Below, piece by piece: positions 16,572 to 23,655 of a stretch of DNA of 64,000 nucleotides; the first letter of the stretch is position 1, and every line of letters starts with the position of its first letter. The notes beneath the pieces are model-generated. The model saw nothing but the letters and a program-made list of their open reading frames with translations. It was not told where the DNA came from and searched no databases. Position numbers and translations under genes: made by a program. The DNA comes from Phytomonospora sp040655735 (lineage in GTDB: Bacteria > Actinomycetota > Actinomycetes > Mycobacteriales > Micromonosporaceae): positions 62,001 to 126,000 of the forward strand of contig NZ_JBFAKK010000015.1 in NCBI RefSeq assembly GCF_040655735.1. The letters are read 5' to 3'.

Positions 16572-17651
16572 TCAGCGCATCTCGGTGTTCTGACCGGCCT
16601 CTTGTGTTGCGGCGGGCAGGCCGGGCAGGCCAGCCGAGAGCCGGTCGAGGGACTCCGCGTGCCGGGCGAGTTCACGAGGGCGCCGGTCGTAGGCCAGGGT
16701 CGTCTCGACGCTGGCGTGCCCGACGTCGTGCTGGACGTTGACAGGGTCCTCACCGGCGGCGAGCCGGTCGGTGATGTGGCTGGCGCGGAAGGTGTGCGGC
16801 CGGAGGTTGCCGGTGATGCCGGCGCGCTTGGCGAGGACCTTCAGGTGCCGGCGGACACCAGTCTGGTCCCAGCGCAGCCCGTTCTCGCTCAGCAGCAGCG
16901 GTCCGCTGGTCCGCCCGGCGAGGTAGGCCCGGGTGACCACGGCGACCGGGTCGGGCACGGGAACCAGGACGTGGTCGCTGTGCCCTTTGCGGCGGGTCTT
17001 GAGCACCCACCGGCCGCCGTGTTTGAACAGGTCGTCGGCGTCGAGGTTGCAGACCTCGCTGATGCGGCCGCCGGTGATGTAGAGCAGGAGCACCAAGGTG
17101 TTGGAGCGCGGGTTGCCCGCGGCCACGGTCATGAGCCGGTCGCGGTCGTCCTGCGGCAGGGCGGGGGTGGCGCGTGCGCGCCGTTCGGTCCTGGGGAGCT
17201 TGGGGAGCTGGACCCCGTTGAACGGGTTGTACGCCTTCCCGTGGGTCCGGGAGGCGGCGTAGACGTAGAACGCGGTGACGGTGGTCAAGACGCCTCGGCG
17301 GGTCGAGGGCGCCAGCGGTTTCCCGGTCCGGGGTGCGGTTTCCTGGCGCAGGAATCCCGCGAATGCCTCGGCGTGCGGGAAGGCCGCGCGCAGCGGATGG
17401 AGGCCGCGGTCCAGGAGGAACTTCACCCAGCGGCGCAGCCGGGTCGCGGCCGCTCGGCGGGAGCTGGCCGATTCGATGTAGGAGGCGCACCACGCTCCGC
17501 CCAGGAGGGGCAGGGGGTCGCCCGGGTCGGGGTAGTGCCCGGCGAGCCAGTCGCGGAGGTCCCGGGCGTCGGCCGGCCAGTCCAGGCTGACGTCGTAGGT
17601 GTCGGCGCGCGCCAGCTCGCCGCTGTACTCGTAGCGCTGGATCTGGCTCAT
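16572..17651 (-). CDS. tyrosine recombinase/integrase
   Basis: From the second in-frame ATG the protein is 359 residues. An N-terminal SAM-like core-binding domain (about 40-165) precedes the catalytic domain. The active-site set is complete: R196 (GGRISE), K222 (RRKGH), H286 and R289 (PHTFRASH), H312 (DVGHASVETT) and Y321 (LAYDR). It should be able to catalyse site-specific DNA integration or resolution. No tRNA gene or att repeat was recognised next to it. Confidence 0.9.
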   Translation of the reverse strand: MSQIQRYEYSGELARADTYDVSLDWPADARDLRDWLAGHYPDPGDPLPLLGGAWCASYIESASSRRAAATRLRRWVKFLLDRGLHPLRAAFPHAEAFAGFLRQETAPRTGKPLAPSTRRGVLTTVTAFYVYAASRTHGKAYNPFNGVQLPKLPRTERRARATPALPQDDRDRLMTVAAGNPRSNTLVLLLYITGGRISEVCNLDADDLFKHGGRWVLKTRRKGHSDHVLVPVPDPVAVVTRAYLAGRTSGPLLLSENGLRWDQTGVRRHLKVLAKRAGITGNLRPHTFRASHITDRLAAGEDPVNVQHDVGHASVETTLAYDRRPRELARHAESLDRLSAGLPGLPAATQEAGQNTEMR

Positions 17652-17735
17652 GGGTCCCGTCCCGCTGTTGGTGTCCGTGGACAACGGTAGTGGCGGGCGG
17701 GTCCGCTCGAGCACTTTGCGGGCCCGCCCGCCGGG

Positions 17736-18515
17736 CTACCGCCGGTTGATGATCTCGGCGGCCAGGGCGAGCGCCAGGACGGTCGTTCCCCCTGCGGCCA
17801 GAGTCGTCCAGGCCAGGTGCAGCAGGCTGGCCTTGGCCCGGGCGAGGCCGATAACGCTGGCGCGTCCTGCCGGATCGGTGTCGGCCGGGTCGCACGGGAG
17901 GGCCAGGGCGGCCCCGCTCATCGCCGTCGCGATGGTAGTGGCCGCCAGCCCGGCCCACGCGATCACCGCGGCGAAGCCCTTCGGGCTGGTGTTGACCAGC
18001 GCGGCCACGAACACCGCGGTGAGCAGACCGCTGCCGATGACGGCCCCCAATGCCCAGCGGGAGGCGCGGCGAGCGCTGAGGCTGTGTTCGTGGAGCTCCT
18101 CGAGGTCAACTGCAACCGGTGCAGCTAGGGCGGCGAGGTCGTGGGCGAGCTTCACCGTCGCCTCGGCGATGCCCGCCTGGTTTTCTGGATATCCCAGCCT
18201 GGCCGAATCCTTGGTGGGCAGGTCTTGCAGGGTCCCCAGGAGCATCGCGTGGAGGAGGTTGGTGTGCCGCGGGTCGGCCACGGCCGGGCAGGGGGCGGCC
18301 TCATCACCGGTGTGGGGGGCGGACAGGCGCGCGATGAAGGCGTCGATCGCGACCTTGACCCGTTCGGTGGTGCGCGGCTCGTACGGGTCGGGCCAAGGGT
18401 GTCCCTCGTGGTAGGCGCGGACGAGGAAGTTGTGGACGGTCAGGGAAACGGCGAGGCGGGTGTAGGGGCTGGCGGGAGCGTCAGTGTCCGGAGTGCTGGC
18501 GGTGGTGATCGTCAT
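17736..18515 (-). CDS. membrane protein, last gene of the 21-18 kb operon
   Basis: The protein has 259 residues. After a soluble N-terminal half come four hydrophobic segments: WALGAVIGSGLLTAVFVAAL, FAAVIAWAGLAATTIATAM, a weaker one, and LLHLAWTTLAAGGTTVLAL. The start overlaps the upstream DUF4326 stop (ATGA). It is probably a membrane component of the operon; no family is recognised. Confidence 0.65.
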   Translation of the reverse strand: MTITTASTPDTDAPASPYTRLAVSLTVHNFLVRAYHEGHPWPDPYEPRTTERVKVAIDAFIARLSAPHTGDEAAPCPAVADPRHTNLLHAMLLGTLQDLPTKDSARLGYPENQAGIAEATVKLAHDLAALAAPVAVDLEELHEHSLSARRASRWALGAVIGSGLLTAVFVAALVNTSPKGFAAVIAWAGLAATTIATAMSGAALALPCDPADTDPAGRASVIGLARAKASLLHLAWTTLAAGGTTVLALALAAEIINRR

Positions 18516-18928
18516 CGAGGGGCTCCGAGGTTCGCGCGGCGGATGAGCGGGACGGCGTGGCAGTAATCGACCTGGCCGGGTTCGGGCAGCGGGCAGGTGC
18601 AGGCGAGGTCGCGTCCGGTCAGCAGGGGCAGGCTGTTCAGGAGACGCTGGCGGTAGCGCTCGCCGTCGAGGGAGGTCCAGTGCGGGGCGCCGTCGAGCCA
18701 CTCCTCGAACATCACCACGACGTGGGCACGGATCTGTTCGGGGGTGCCAACCAGTCCCCACTCGGCGGCCATAGCGATCTTGAAAGGGTTCCCGTATCGG
18801 GAGGGGCGGCAGACGATGACGGCGTTGGCGGGGAGCTTCCAGCCCTTCACTCGTTGGCGCCGGATCCGCTGCGGCAGCAGGATCGTCGGGGGCGAAGGAA
18901 GGACGGGTCCGATCAGAGTGGTGGTCAC
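18512..18928 (-). CDS. DUF4326 protein
   Basis: The protein has 138 residues with a GTG start. The block AVIVCRPSRYGNPFKI, followed near the C-terminus by LTGRDLACTCPLPE and a Cys/His tail, matches DUF4326, a small family spread by phages and plasmids. Function is unknown. It overlaps both neighbours by 4 bp, so it is embedded in a tight operon. Confidence 0.8.
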   Translation of the reverse strand: MTTTLIGPVLPSPPTILLPQRIRRQRVKGWKLPANAVIVCRPSRYGNPFKIAMAAEWGLVGTPEQIRAHVVVMFEEWLDGAPHWTSLDGERYRQRLLNSLPLLTGRDLACTCPLPEPGQVDYCHAVPLIRRANLGAPR

Positions 18929-19053
18929 CGGGCACTCCAGGAGGTCACAAGCACGCCGACGCGCTTGCTGCCGAGCTCGTCGGCGGACGCGATGGCGGTG
19001 GCACGGCGGACGGCCCAGGCGACGTCGTCGCTGCTGAGGTTGGCGGGGTTCAC
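18925..19053 (-). CDS. small protein, 42 aa
   Basis: A short ORF with a GTG start, preceded by AAGGAGACCACC. Its stop overlaps the GTG start of the DUF4326 gene. The peptide (NPANLSSDDVAWAVRRATAI...) is a plausible amphipathic helix. Its position between two operon genes with matching overlaps supports translation. Confidence 0.55.
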   Translation of the reverse strand: MNPANLSSDDVAWAVRRATAIASADELGSKRVGVLVTSWSAR

Positions 19054-19065
19054 GGTGGTCTCCTT

Positions 19066-19710
19066 CTACGCCGTTCGGCGGGTCGGTGCGCGGCGGGTGC
19101 GGGTGTGCGGGACGTCGGTGACGGTCAGGTGGGCGTAGTGGCCTCCGTCGATGTCCTCAGTGAGGTCATCGACGGTGTAGGTGATGTCATGGCCCGTGTG
19201 GGCGCAGGTGATGACCGCGACGGGATCGCGCTCGAGGTTGAACGGGATGCTGGCGCGCTTGTCGCAGCACGGCATCTCGACACGGAGCTGGCAACGGCGG
19301 GCGGGGGTGGTGTAGCAGGTCGCGGTGCGGCCCGGCCACAGGTCCGCCACCGCGGCGGTGGTGCCGGGCGGGATGGGCGGCGCGGGCGCCGGCGGGCGGG
19401 GCCGGTTGAGGGGCGTGTAGGACTCGGAGTCCGGGTGGCAATTCAGGCAATCGCCGGTCAGATGGTTGCCGTGTTCGCAGCGCAGTTGCCGGTTGAGGAG
19501 GGTGCGGTCGCGGCCGGTGGGGTCGTCGGCGTCGGTCATGTCCTCTGCGATGCGCCAGGCCATGCGGATGAAGGTGACGGTGTCTCCCGGCATCGCATCC
19601 GCCAGGTCGGTCAGGGACTGTCCGGCGCGCAGCTGGGCAAGGAGGGCGCCGCGCAGCGCGTCTAGGAGCTGCGCGGCGCCCTGGTCGGCGCTCGCCTGCA
19701 GGATGGTCAT
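19066..19710 (-). CDS. hypothetical Cys-containing protein, 214 aa
   Basis: The start at 19710 overlaps the upstream stop (ATGA). A helical N-terminal part (residues 1-75) is followed by a Cys cluster LRCEHGNHLTGDCLNCH and a Pro-rich linker. A second domain carries MPCCDKRASIPF and HTGHDITYTV. Spaced Cys/His suggest zinc binding. No family is recognised. Confidence 0.6.
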   Translation of the reverse strand: MTILQASADQGAAQLLDALRGALLAQLRAGQSLTDLADAMPGDTVTFIRMAWRIAEDMTDADDPTGRDRTLLNRQLRCEHGNHLTGDCLNCHPDSESYTPLNRPRPPAPAPPIPPGTTAAVADLWPGRTATCYTTPARRCQLRVEMPCCDKRASIPFNLERDPVAVITCAHTGHDITYTVDDLTEDIDGGHYAHLTVTDVPHTRTRRAPTRRTA

Positions 19711-20324
19711 GTGGTCTCCGAGTAGGGGAAGGTGGACAAGACGAGGTCGCCTGAGGAGGTACGGCGCAGTTCGGCGTGCTTGTAGGAGATGCGGCTCTTG
19801 ACCTGGGTGATCCATCCCGCGTTCTCGGCGGCTTTCAGGTGGCGGGTGAGCGCGTGCGGGATGTCGTACCGGGGGTGGTGGTAGGCGCCGCCGTGGACGG
19901 TGATGGGCTGGGAACGGTCACCGGTAACCTGCAGCGCCAGCCGCAGACCCGTGAGAGGGGCGGGGAGTCCCTGGTGGACGGTGGGGGTCAGCGGCAGGCC
20001 GGTGTGCCAGTGCTCGGCGCCGAGGGCGACGTCGTAGACGTAGCGTTCAACGCGGCGGCGGTGCCATCCCCGGCAGCGGCGCGGGCTGCGGTGGACGGTG
20101 GCTACTCCCCCGCAGATGCAGCCCGGAAGCAGTGAGCGAAGGCTCTGTCGGTCACCGGGGATGTACTGGCGCAGGTGCCACCATCCGGCGTCGGGCCCCC
20201 AGCCGGGGTGGCCGGGGGTGTAGGGCTCGAAGACGACGTCGAGGTGGGCGCCGACGACGGCTCGGCGTGCGCGGCGGCCGCTGGGGGCGGAAACCCTCGT
20301 CGGCGGCGGGGCGGCGCCGCTCAT
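19707..20324 (-). CDS. hypothetical protein, 205 aa
   Basis: A basic N-terminus leads to an aromatic-rich core (WWHLRQYIPGD) with CICGG and several conserved His. The C-terminal part (HALTRHLKAAENAGWITQVKSRIS) resembles a winged-helix wing region. Coding overlaps bind it to both neighbours. Function is unknown. Confidence 0.55.
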   Translation of the reverse strand: MSGAAPPPTRVSAPSGRRARRAVVGAHLDVVFEPYTPGHPGWGPDAGWWHLRQYIPGDRQSLRSLLPGCICGGVATVHRSPRRCRGWHRRRVERYVYDVALGAEHWHTGLPLTPTVHQGLPAPLTGLRLALQVTGDRSQPITVHGGAYHHPRYDIPHALTRHLKAAENAGWITQVKSRISYKHAELRRTSSGDLVLSTFPYSETT

Positions 20325-21080
20325 CTACGGTTGCCGCTGGTGGTGGCAGGGGGCGCCGGTCAGGATCTCGGCGAGGGCGCTGGGGCTGTCGAGGTACCAC
20401 CATGTGGGTGTCCCACACGCGCACGCCCGAAGCATCCGCAGGGAGCCGTGGCCGGTGGTGGCGAAGTCGAAGGCGGAGCCACCGTGAACGAGGCGTCCGG
20501 TGTACCGGATCCCATCGGGCAGGTCCGGACGGTCGGTGGCGGGCTGCCAGGCGATGCGGTCGGCGAGGTCGTCCCCGAGGCGGTTTCGGGCGGCGTCTTG
20601 GGCCAGGCGGAGGTCTCGGTCGACGGGAGCCTGTTCATGTGCCTTGAGGAGTGCGATGAGGTCACGCTCGCCGTCGGTGAGGGTGACTGGCGGGTACTGC
20701 GCACCGCATCGGTGCTCGGGATGGTCGGGGTTGGCGGGGTCCCACCGGCCGTCGAAGGCAGTCATGAGGTCGATGCCGTATCCGGTGAGGTCCCAGGTGA
20801 GCGTGACTCCGCAGGCGGCGCATGCCCGGTCGAGGTACAGGTTGTCGATGTCGGGGTCGTCGCTGTACCAGGTGAGGGTGAGGGCTTCGCCGTCGATGTC
20901 GAGCTGGCAGGTCCACGTGTCGGGCCGTCGCTCGTCGTCGGGGGTGAGCGTGAAGCGGTGGGCAAGGCCCCGTCCGAAGACCGAGGCGAGCGCGGCCTGG
21001 ACCCTCCACCAGTCCTCGTTGCTGCCTGTGGGACGAAAGGGCTCAGCGGCGGCGAGCGCGGCACGGAGTGCGGTGTTCAT
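20325..21080 (-). CDS. hypothetical zinc-binding-like protein, 251 aa
   Basis: First gene of the operon, with GAGAGGAC before the ATG. It contains the Cys pairs CAACG and CACG and His/Cys near the middle (HPEHRCG), suggesting a structural zinc site. The N-terminal 90 residues are acidic and aromatic. A tRNA-like structured leader and a TGATAA palindrome lie upstream and probably control the six genes down to 17736. Confidence 0.6.
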   Translation of the reverse strand: MNTALRAALAAAEPFRPTGSNEDWWRVQAALASVFGRGLAHRFTLTPDDERRPDTWTCQLDIDGEALTLTWYSDDPDIDNLYLDRACAACGVTLTWDLTGYGIDLMTAFDGRWDPANPDHPEHRCGAQYPPVTLTDGERDLIALLKAHEQAPVDRDLRLAQDAARNRLGDDLADRIAWQPATDRPDLPDGIRYTGRLVHGGSAFDFATTGHGSLRMLRACACGTPTWWYLDSPSALAEILTGAPCHHQRQP

Positions 21081-21100
21081 GGGCGTCCTCTCAAGTCGTT

Positions 21101-21190
21101 CTCGCGCCGCTCGGGGACTCGAACCCCGCCCCTTCCCGTGGACGTATCCGAAGGACGGGCACAGCCCTGTGCTTACGGCTTACCGGCGTG
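21101..21190 (-). ncRNA. tRNA-like structured leader
   Basis: Read on the minus strand, this has a perfect T-arm (CGGGG-TTCGAGT-CCCCG) followed by AGCGGCG that pairs 6 of 7 with an upstream CGCCGGT. Between them are the perfect hairpin GCACAG-GG-CTGTGC and a stem CCCGT/ACGGG. The D- and anticodon arms are not canonical, so this is not a clear tRNA; it may be a decayed tRNA or a tRNA-mimicking leader of the 20325-21080 gene. Confidence 0.35.
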
Positions 21191-21236
21191 ATCAGCGTCG
21201 GCCCAGGTGGTGGGGAGCGACCTCAACACCAAGACC

Positions 21237-21254
21237 ATGATAACGCATTATCAC
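21237..21254. promoter_or_regulatory. TGATAA-N4-TTATCA operator, site 1
   Basis: The inverted repeat ATGATAA-CGCA-TTATCA lies upstream of the minus-strand operon that begins at 21080. The same repeat occurs at 27524-27541 and 44240-44257, with a diverged copy at 35364-35380. Confidence 0.6.
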
Positions 21255-21364
21255 CAGTCATGGAGAAGGGAGAGGGAGAGCCGTGTCACGGTCTTAACCT
21301 GCTCGACTGGGGGCCTCTGCCACGAGGGACGGGCGGCCCATCGGGGCCCGCCCGTCCCTCGTGG

Positions 21365-21814
21365 TCAGGTCCTGGCTGAGTACGGCTCGTGGTCGGTGTC
21401 GATCAGCCGGGCGTGCGCGTGCCGTGGGTGGCGAGCGTGGAACGGCTCCTGCCGGTGGCACCAGGGGTCACGGGTGCCGCTGACGTGCCAGGTGGGTCGG
21501 TGAAGGTCGGGGTCGGCCTCTCTCAGCCAGATCCATTCGCCGCATCCGGCGCACCTGGAGTTGTCACCGATCGTCCAGGCGAGCGACTTCGTGGCGCAGG
21601 CCGGTGAGGTTGATGGTGCGGGGGTCGAGGCGGCCGAGGAACTCGATCCAGATGAGGCCCCGCGCGAAGACGGGCTTCTCGCCTTCGTCGGTCAGCGCCT
21701 TCGTCTTCCAGCTCTTCTCCTGCCCGATGTGGTTGAGGAGGTGCTACCAGTCGGCGGGGTCGCCGTTGACGAGCGGCCCGAGGAGACTGTGGCGTTCGCC
21801 TCGGGGGTGGTCAT
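21365..21814 (-). pseudogene. decayed coding region (two broken ORFs)
   Basis: On the minus strand one frame reads as a normal protein (...LLGPLVNGDPADW) but is cut by a TAG at 21744-21746, continues sensibly (EKSWKTKALTDEGEKPVFAR...) and stops at 21564. A second frame then reads a Cys-pair protein (SRCAGCGEWIWLREADPD...) to a stop at 21365 but has no start codon. This looks like two small genes inactivated by a nonsense change and a truncation. The interval 21255-21364 holds nothing else evident. Confidence 0.45.
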
Positions 21815-21831
21815 GGGGTCCTTCCTGTTGA

Positions 21832-22224
21832 TCAGGACTGCAAGGGATCGGGGTGTTCGTCGTCTGGTTGCTCGTCGTCCCAGGGGCGCATGAGCACCTG
21901 CGGGGGCCGCCCGTTCTGGCTAATGGCCAGGACGGCGCGCTCCTTGACCACCGAGGTGAGCCTGGCCGGCCAGTTGTCGCGCAGGTCCGTCGCCGTCACC
22001 AGGGTCGTTCCCGGCGGAGCGACCTGGGCGAGGTGCAGGTCCGTGTTCAGGTCGGCACCGACGGTTTCGTCGATCTCGGTTTCCTGGATGCGTTCGATGA
22101 CGGCAACGGGCGCGCCGTACCGGCGCACCATAATCCGGGCGCCCGCGTGAACGCGGGACAGCAAGTAACCGAGATTGCGCTGCACCTCGGTCGCGGGCAG
22201 TTGACGCACAGGAGGGTGAGACAT
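21832..22224 (-). CDS. Phd/YefM-like antitoxin-type protein
   Basis: The ATG at 22224 gives 130 residues; an upstream ATG would run into the operator repeats. Residues 8-48 (LPATEVQRNLGYLLSRVHAGARI...YGAPVAVI) match the Phd/YefM DNA-binding and dimerisation fold. A second similar stretch (DNWPARLTSVVKERAVLAISQNGRPPQVLM) follows at 80-115, so the protein looks like a tandem Phd fusion, longer than the usual ~85 residues. No toxin gene is adjacent. Confidence 0.7.
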   Translation of the reverse strand: MSHPPVRQLPATEVQRNLGYLLSRVHAGARIMVRRYGAPVAVIERIQETEIDETVGADLNTDLHLAQVAPPGTTLVTATDLRDNWPARLTSVVKERAVLAISQNGRPPQVLMRPWDDEQPDDEHPDPLQS

Positions 22225-22228
22225 GACG

Positions 22229-22276
22229 CCAGTGTTACACAATCTGTGCATCACACCAGTGTTACACAGATTGTGT
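22229..22276. promoter_or_regulatory. GTGTTACACA operator repeats
   Basis: Two direct copies of CCAGTGTTACACA start 27 bp apart (near 22229 and 22256). The flanks ACACAATCTGTG and CACAGATTGTGT form a perfect 12-bp inverted repeat. The cluster lies between the Phd-like gene and the divergent 22337 gene and is the likely binding site of the Phd-like protein. Confidence 0.65.
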
Positions 22277-22336
22277 ATCTAGACAAGCGCGCTCTAACCT
22301 TCCGCCATTTTGGTGGATTCTGCTATTCTGGCGGGC

Positions 22337-22891
22337 ATGGATGAAGAGGTTCTGCGTGACGTGGTCACGCTGTTGCACCCCGACCCCGACGTCGAGGGCT
22401 TCCCCGACCCCGAGCGGGCAGCCGTCCTGCTCGCGCAGGCACGTCAGCGGAGGAAGGACGCCGAGACGGAGATGCGTGCCGCCGGGCTCGACGTCGCCGG
22501 AACCGAACCGGTCCTGGTCGCCCTGGCCGACAGGCGTGAAGTGATCGCCGAGGCCAAAGACCAGATGCACATGCTCATCGCCTACTCCCGGGGGCCCGCT
22601 CCCAGCCCAGGTCGACACACCCTCGACGAGCTCGCCGAGCACAGCGGTCTCAGCCCGACGAGTGTCCGGCGCTTCGCTGGCGACGATCGCGCCACCGCTG
22701 GGGTGCGTGACGTCCTAGCCCGCCACCACGGTGGCGGCGACCCCGAGGTGGACGCGATGCGCGCGATCGTCCAGGCGTCCGCGCAGGACCGCCAGGACGT
22801 CATGACCGCGGTCTTGGAGGGCCTTCCCGCCCCGGCGCGAACCCGTGTTCGCGGCTGGGCGTCGGATCGCTTTGGCGCCGGCTCCCGGTGA
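22337..22891 (+). CDS. HTH-containing hypothetical protein, 184 aa
   Basis: The protein is mostly helical. Residues 95-120 (TLDELAEHSGLSPTSVRRF) form a helix-turn-helix. It is divergent from the Phd-like gene across a shared operator region and overlaps the next gene by GTGA. It may be a partner regulator of the three-gene unit 22337-25452. No family is recognised. Confidence 0.6.
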   Translation: MDEEVLRDVVTLLHPDPDVEGFPDPERAAVLLAQARQRRKDAETEMRAAGLDVAGTEPVLVALADRREVIAEAKDQMHMLIAYSRGPAPSPGRHTLDELAEHSGLSPTSVRRFAGDDRATAGVRDVLARHHGGGDPEVDAMRAIVQASAQDRQDVMTAVLEGLPAPARTRVRGWASDRFGAGSR

Positions 22892-23547
22892 CGGCCATGG
22901 CCGGCCACGGGGTTCCGATCGTGCGGTTCGCCCAGCTGGTGTGCGATGAGCACATCGACGAGGCGGTACGCACGAACATGTGGCCGTTCTCGACCCTCGA
23001 AGCCCGTGCCATCGAGGATGAATGCCGCCCCTGTGCCGCCCGGATCTGGCAGAACATCCCGCGCGAACGCTCCATCACCCGCCTCCACGCCGATCTGTCC
23101 GACTCCGCCGTCGGCATGATCGCCGCCGTCCACGAAGCCGGCCACGCTCTTGTCGGCCTGGCAGGAGCGATGGACCTGGAGTGGATCAGGATCGACCCGC
23201 CCCGCTCCGGTGGGACCTGCCGGTGGGCGCCCGGACGGTGGGAGGCGACGGGCTACCTGGCGATGCTGTGGGCAGGAGGCTTGGCCGCACAACGATGGCT
23301 GGCCGAGCAGGGACTTACCGATGTCGCCGATGCCCTCGACGCCACCGCCGGCGCCGTTCACGACCACACCGAGATCCGCGAGAGCGTGACCGAACACAGT
23401 CTCCCCGCGCTCACCGGCCGCGACCAGGCCGTTGAGCTTCTCGACACCAACTGGGCGAAGGTGTCCACCGTGGCCGCCTACCTGGCCAGACACCACTTCG
23501 TCACCGCCGACATGACCCACGCGCTGATCAGCAGCGCGACCGGTTGA
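22888..23547 (+). CDS. zincin-motif protein (M41-like)
   Basis: The protein has 219 residues and a GTG start overlapping the upstream stop. VHEAGHALVGL at residues 81-91 has the HExxH zinc site (H82, E83, H86), in the AVHEAGHA context of FtsH-type M41 peptidases. A WAGGLAAQRW segment downstream resembles the FtsH MxGGRAAE block. There is no AAA+ ATPase domain and no clear membrane helix, so this would be a stand-alone protease-like domain. Proteolytic activity is inferred. Confidence 0.6.
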   Translation: MTAMAGHGVPIVRFAQLVCDEHIDEAVRTNMWPFSTLEARAIEDECRPCAARIWQNIPRERSITRLHADLSDSAVGMIAAVHEAGHALVGLAGAMDLEWIRIDPPRSGGTCRWAPGRWEATGYLAMLWAGGLAAQRWLAEQGLTDVADALDATAGAVHDHTEIRESVTEHSLPALTGRDQAVELLDTNWAKVSTVAAYLARHHFVTADMTHALISSATG

Positions 23548-23655
23548 ACCCGCCGCGGACGGCGAGCGCCTGCTGAGCTCTTACTTACGCTCGCCATCCA
23601 CGTGGTGTACCGGAGGGAGACCACTGGGTGGCCCGGCGCTCACACAGGAGATGAT

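Noticed and set aside
16095..17690. 531-residue plus ORF
   Set aside because: Lies antisense to the tyrosine recombinase, whose catalytic residues are complete.
21101..21190. A standard tRNA gene
   Set aside because: Only the T-arm is canonical; no acceptable anticodon or D-arm could be paired, so it is listed as tRNA-like only.
20175..21191. 338-residue plus ORF
   Set aside because: Antisense to two operon genes that are joined by overlaps and ribosome-binding sites.
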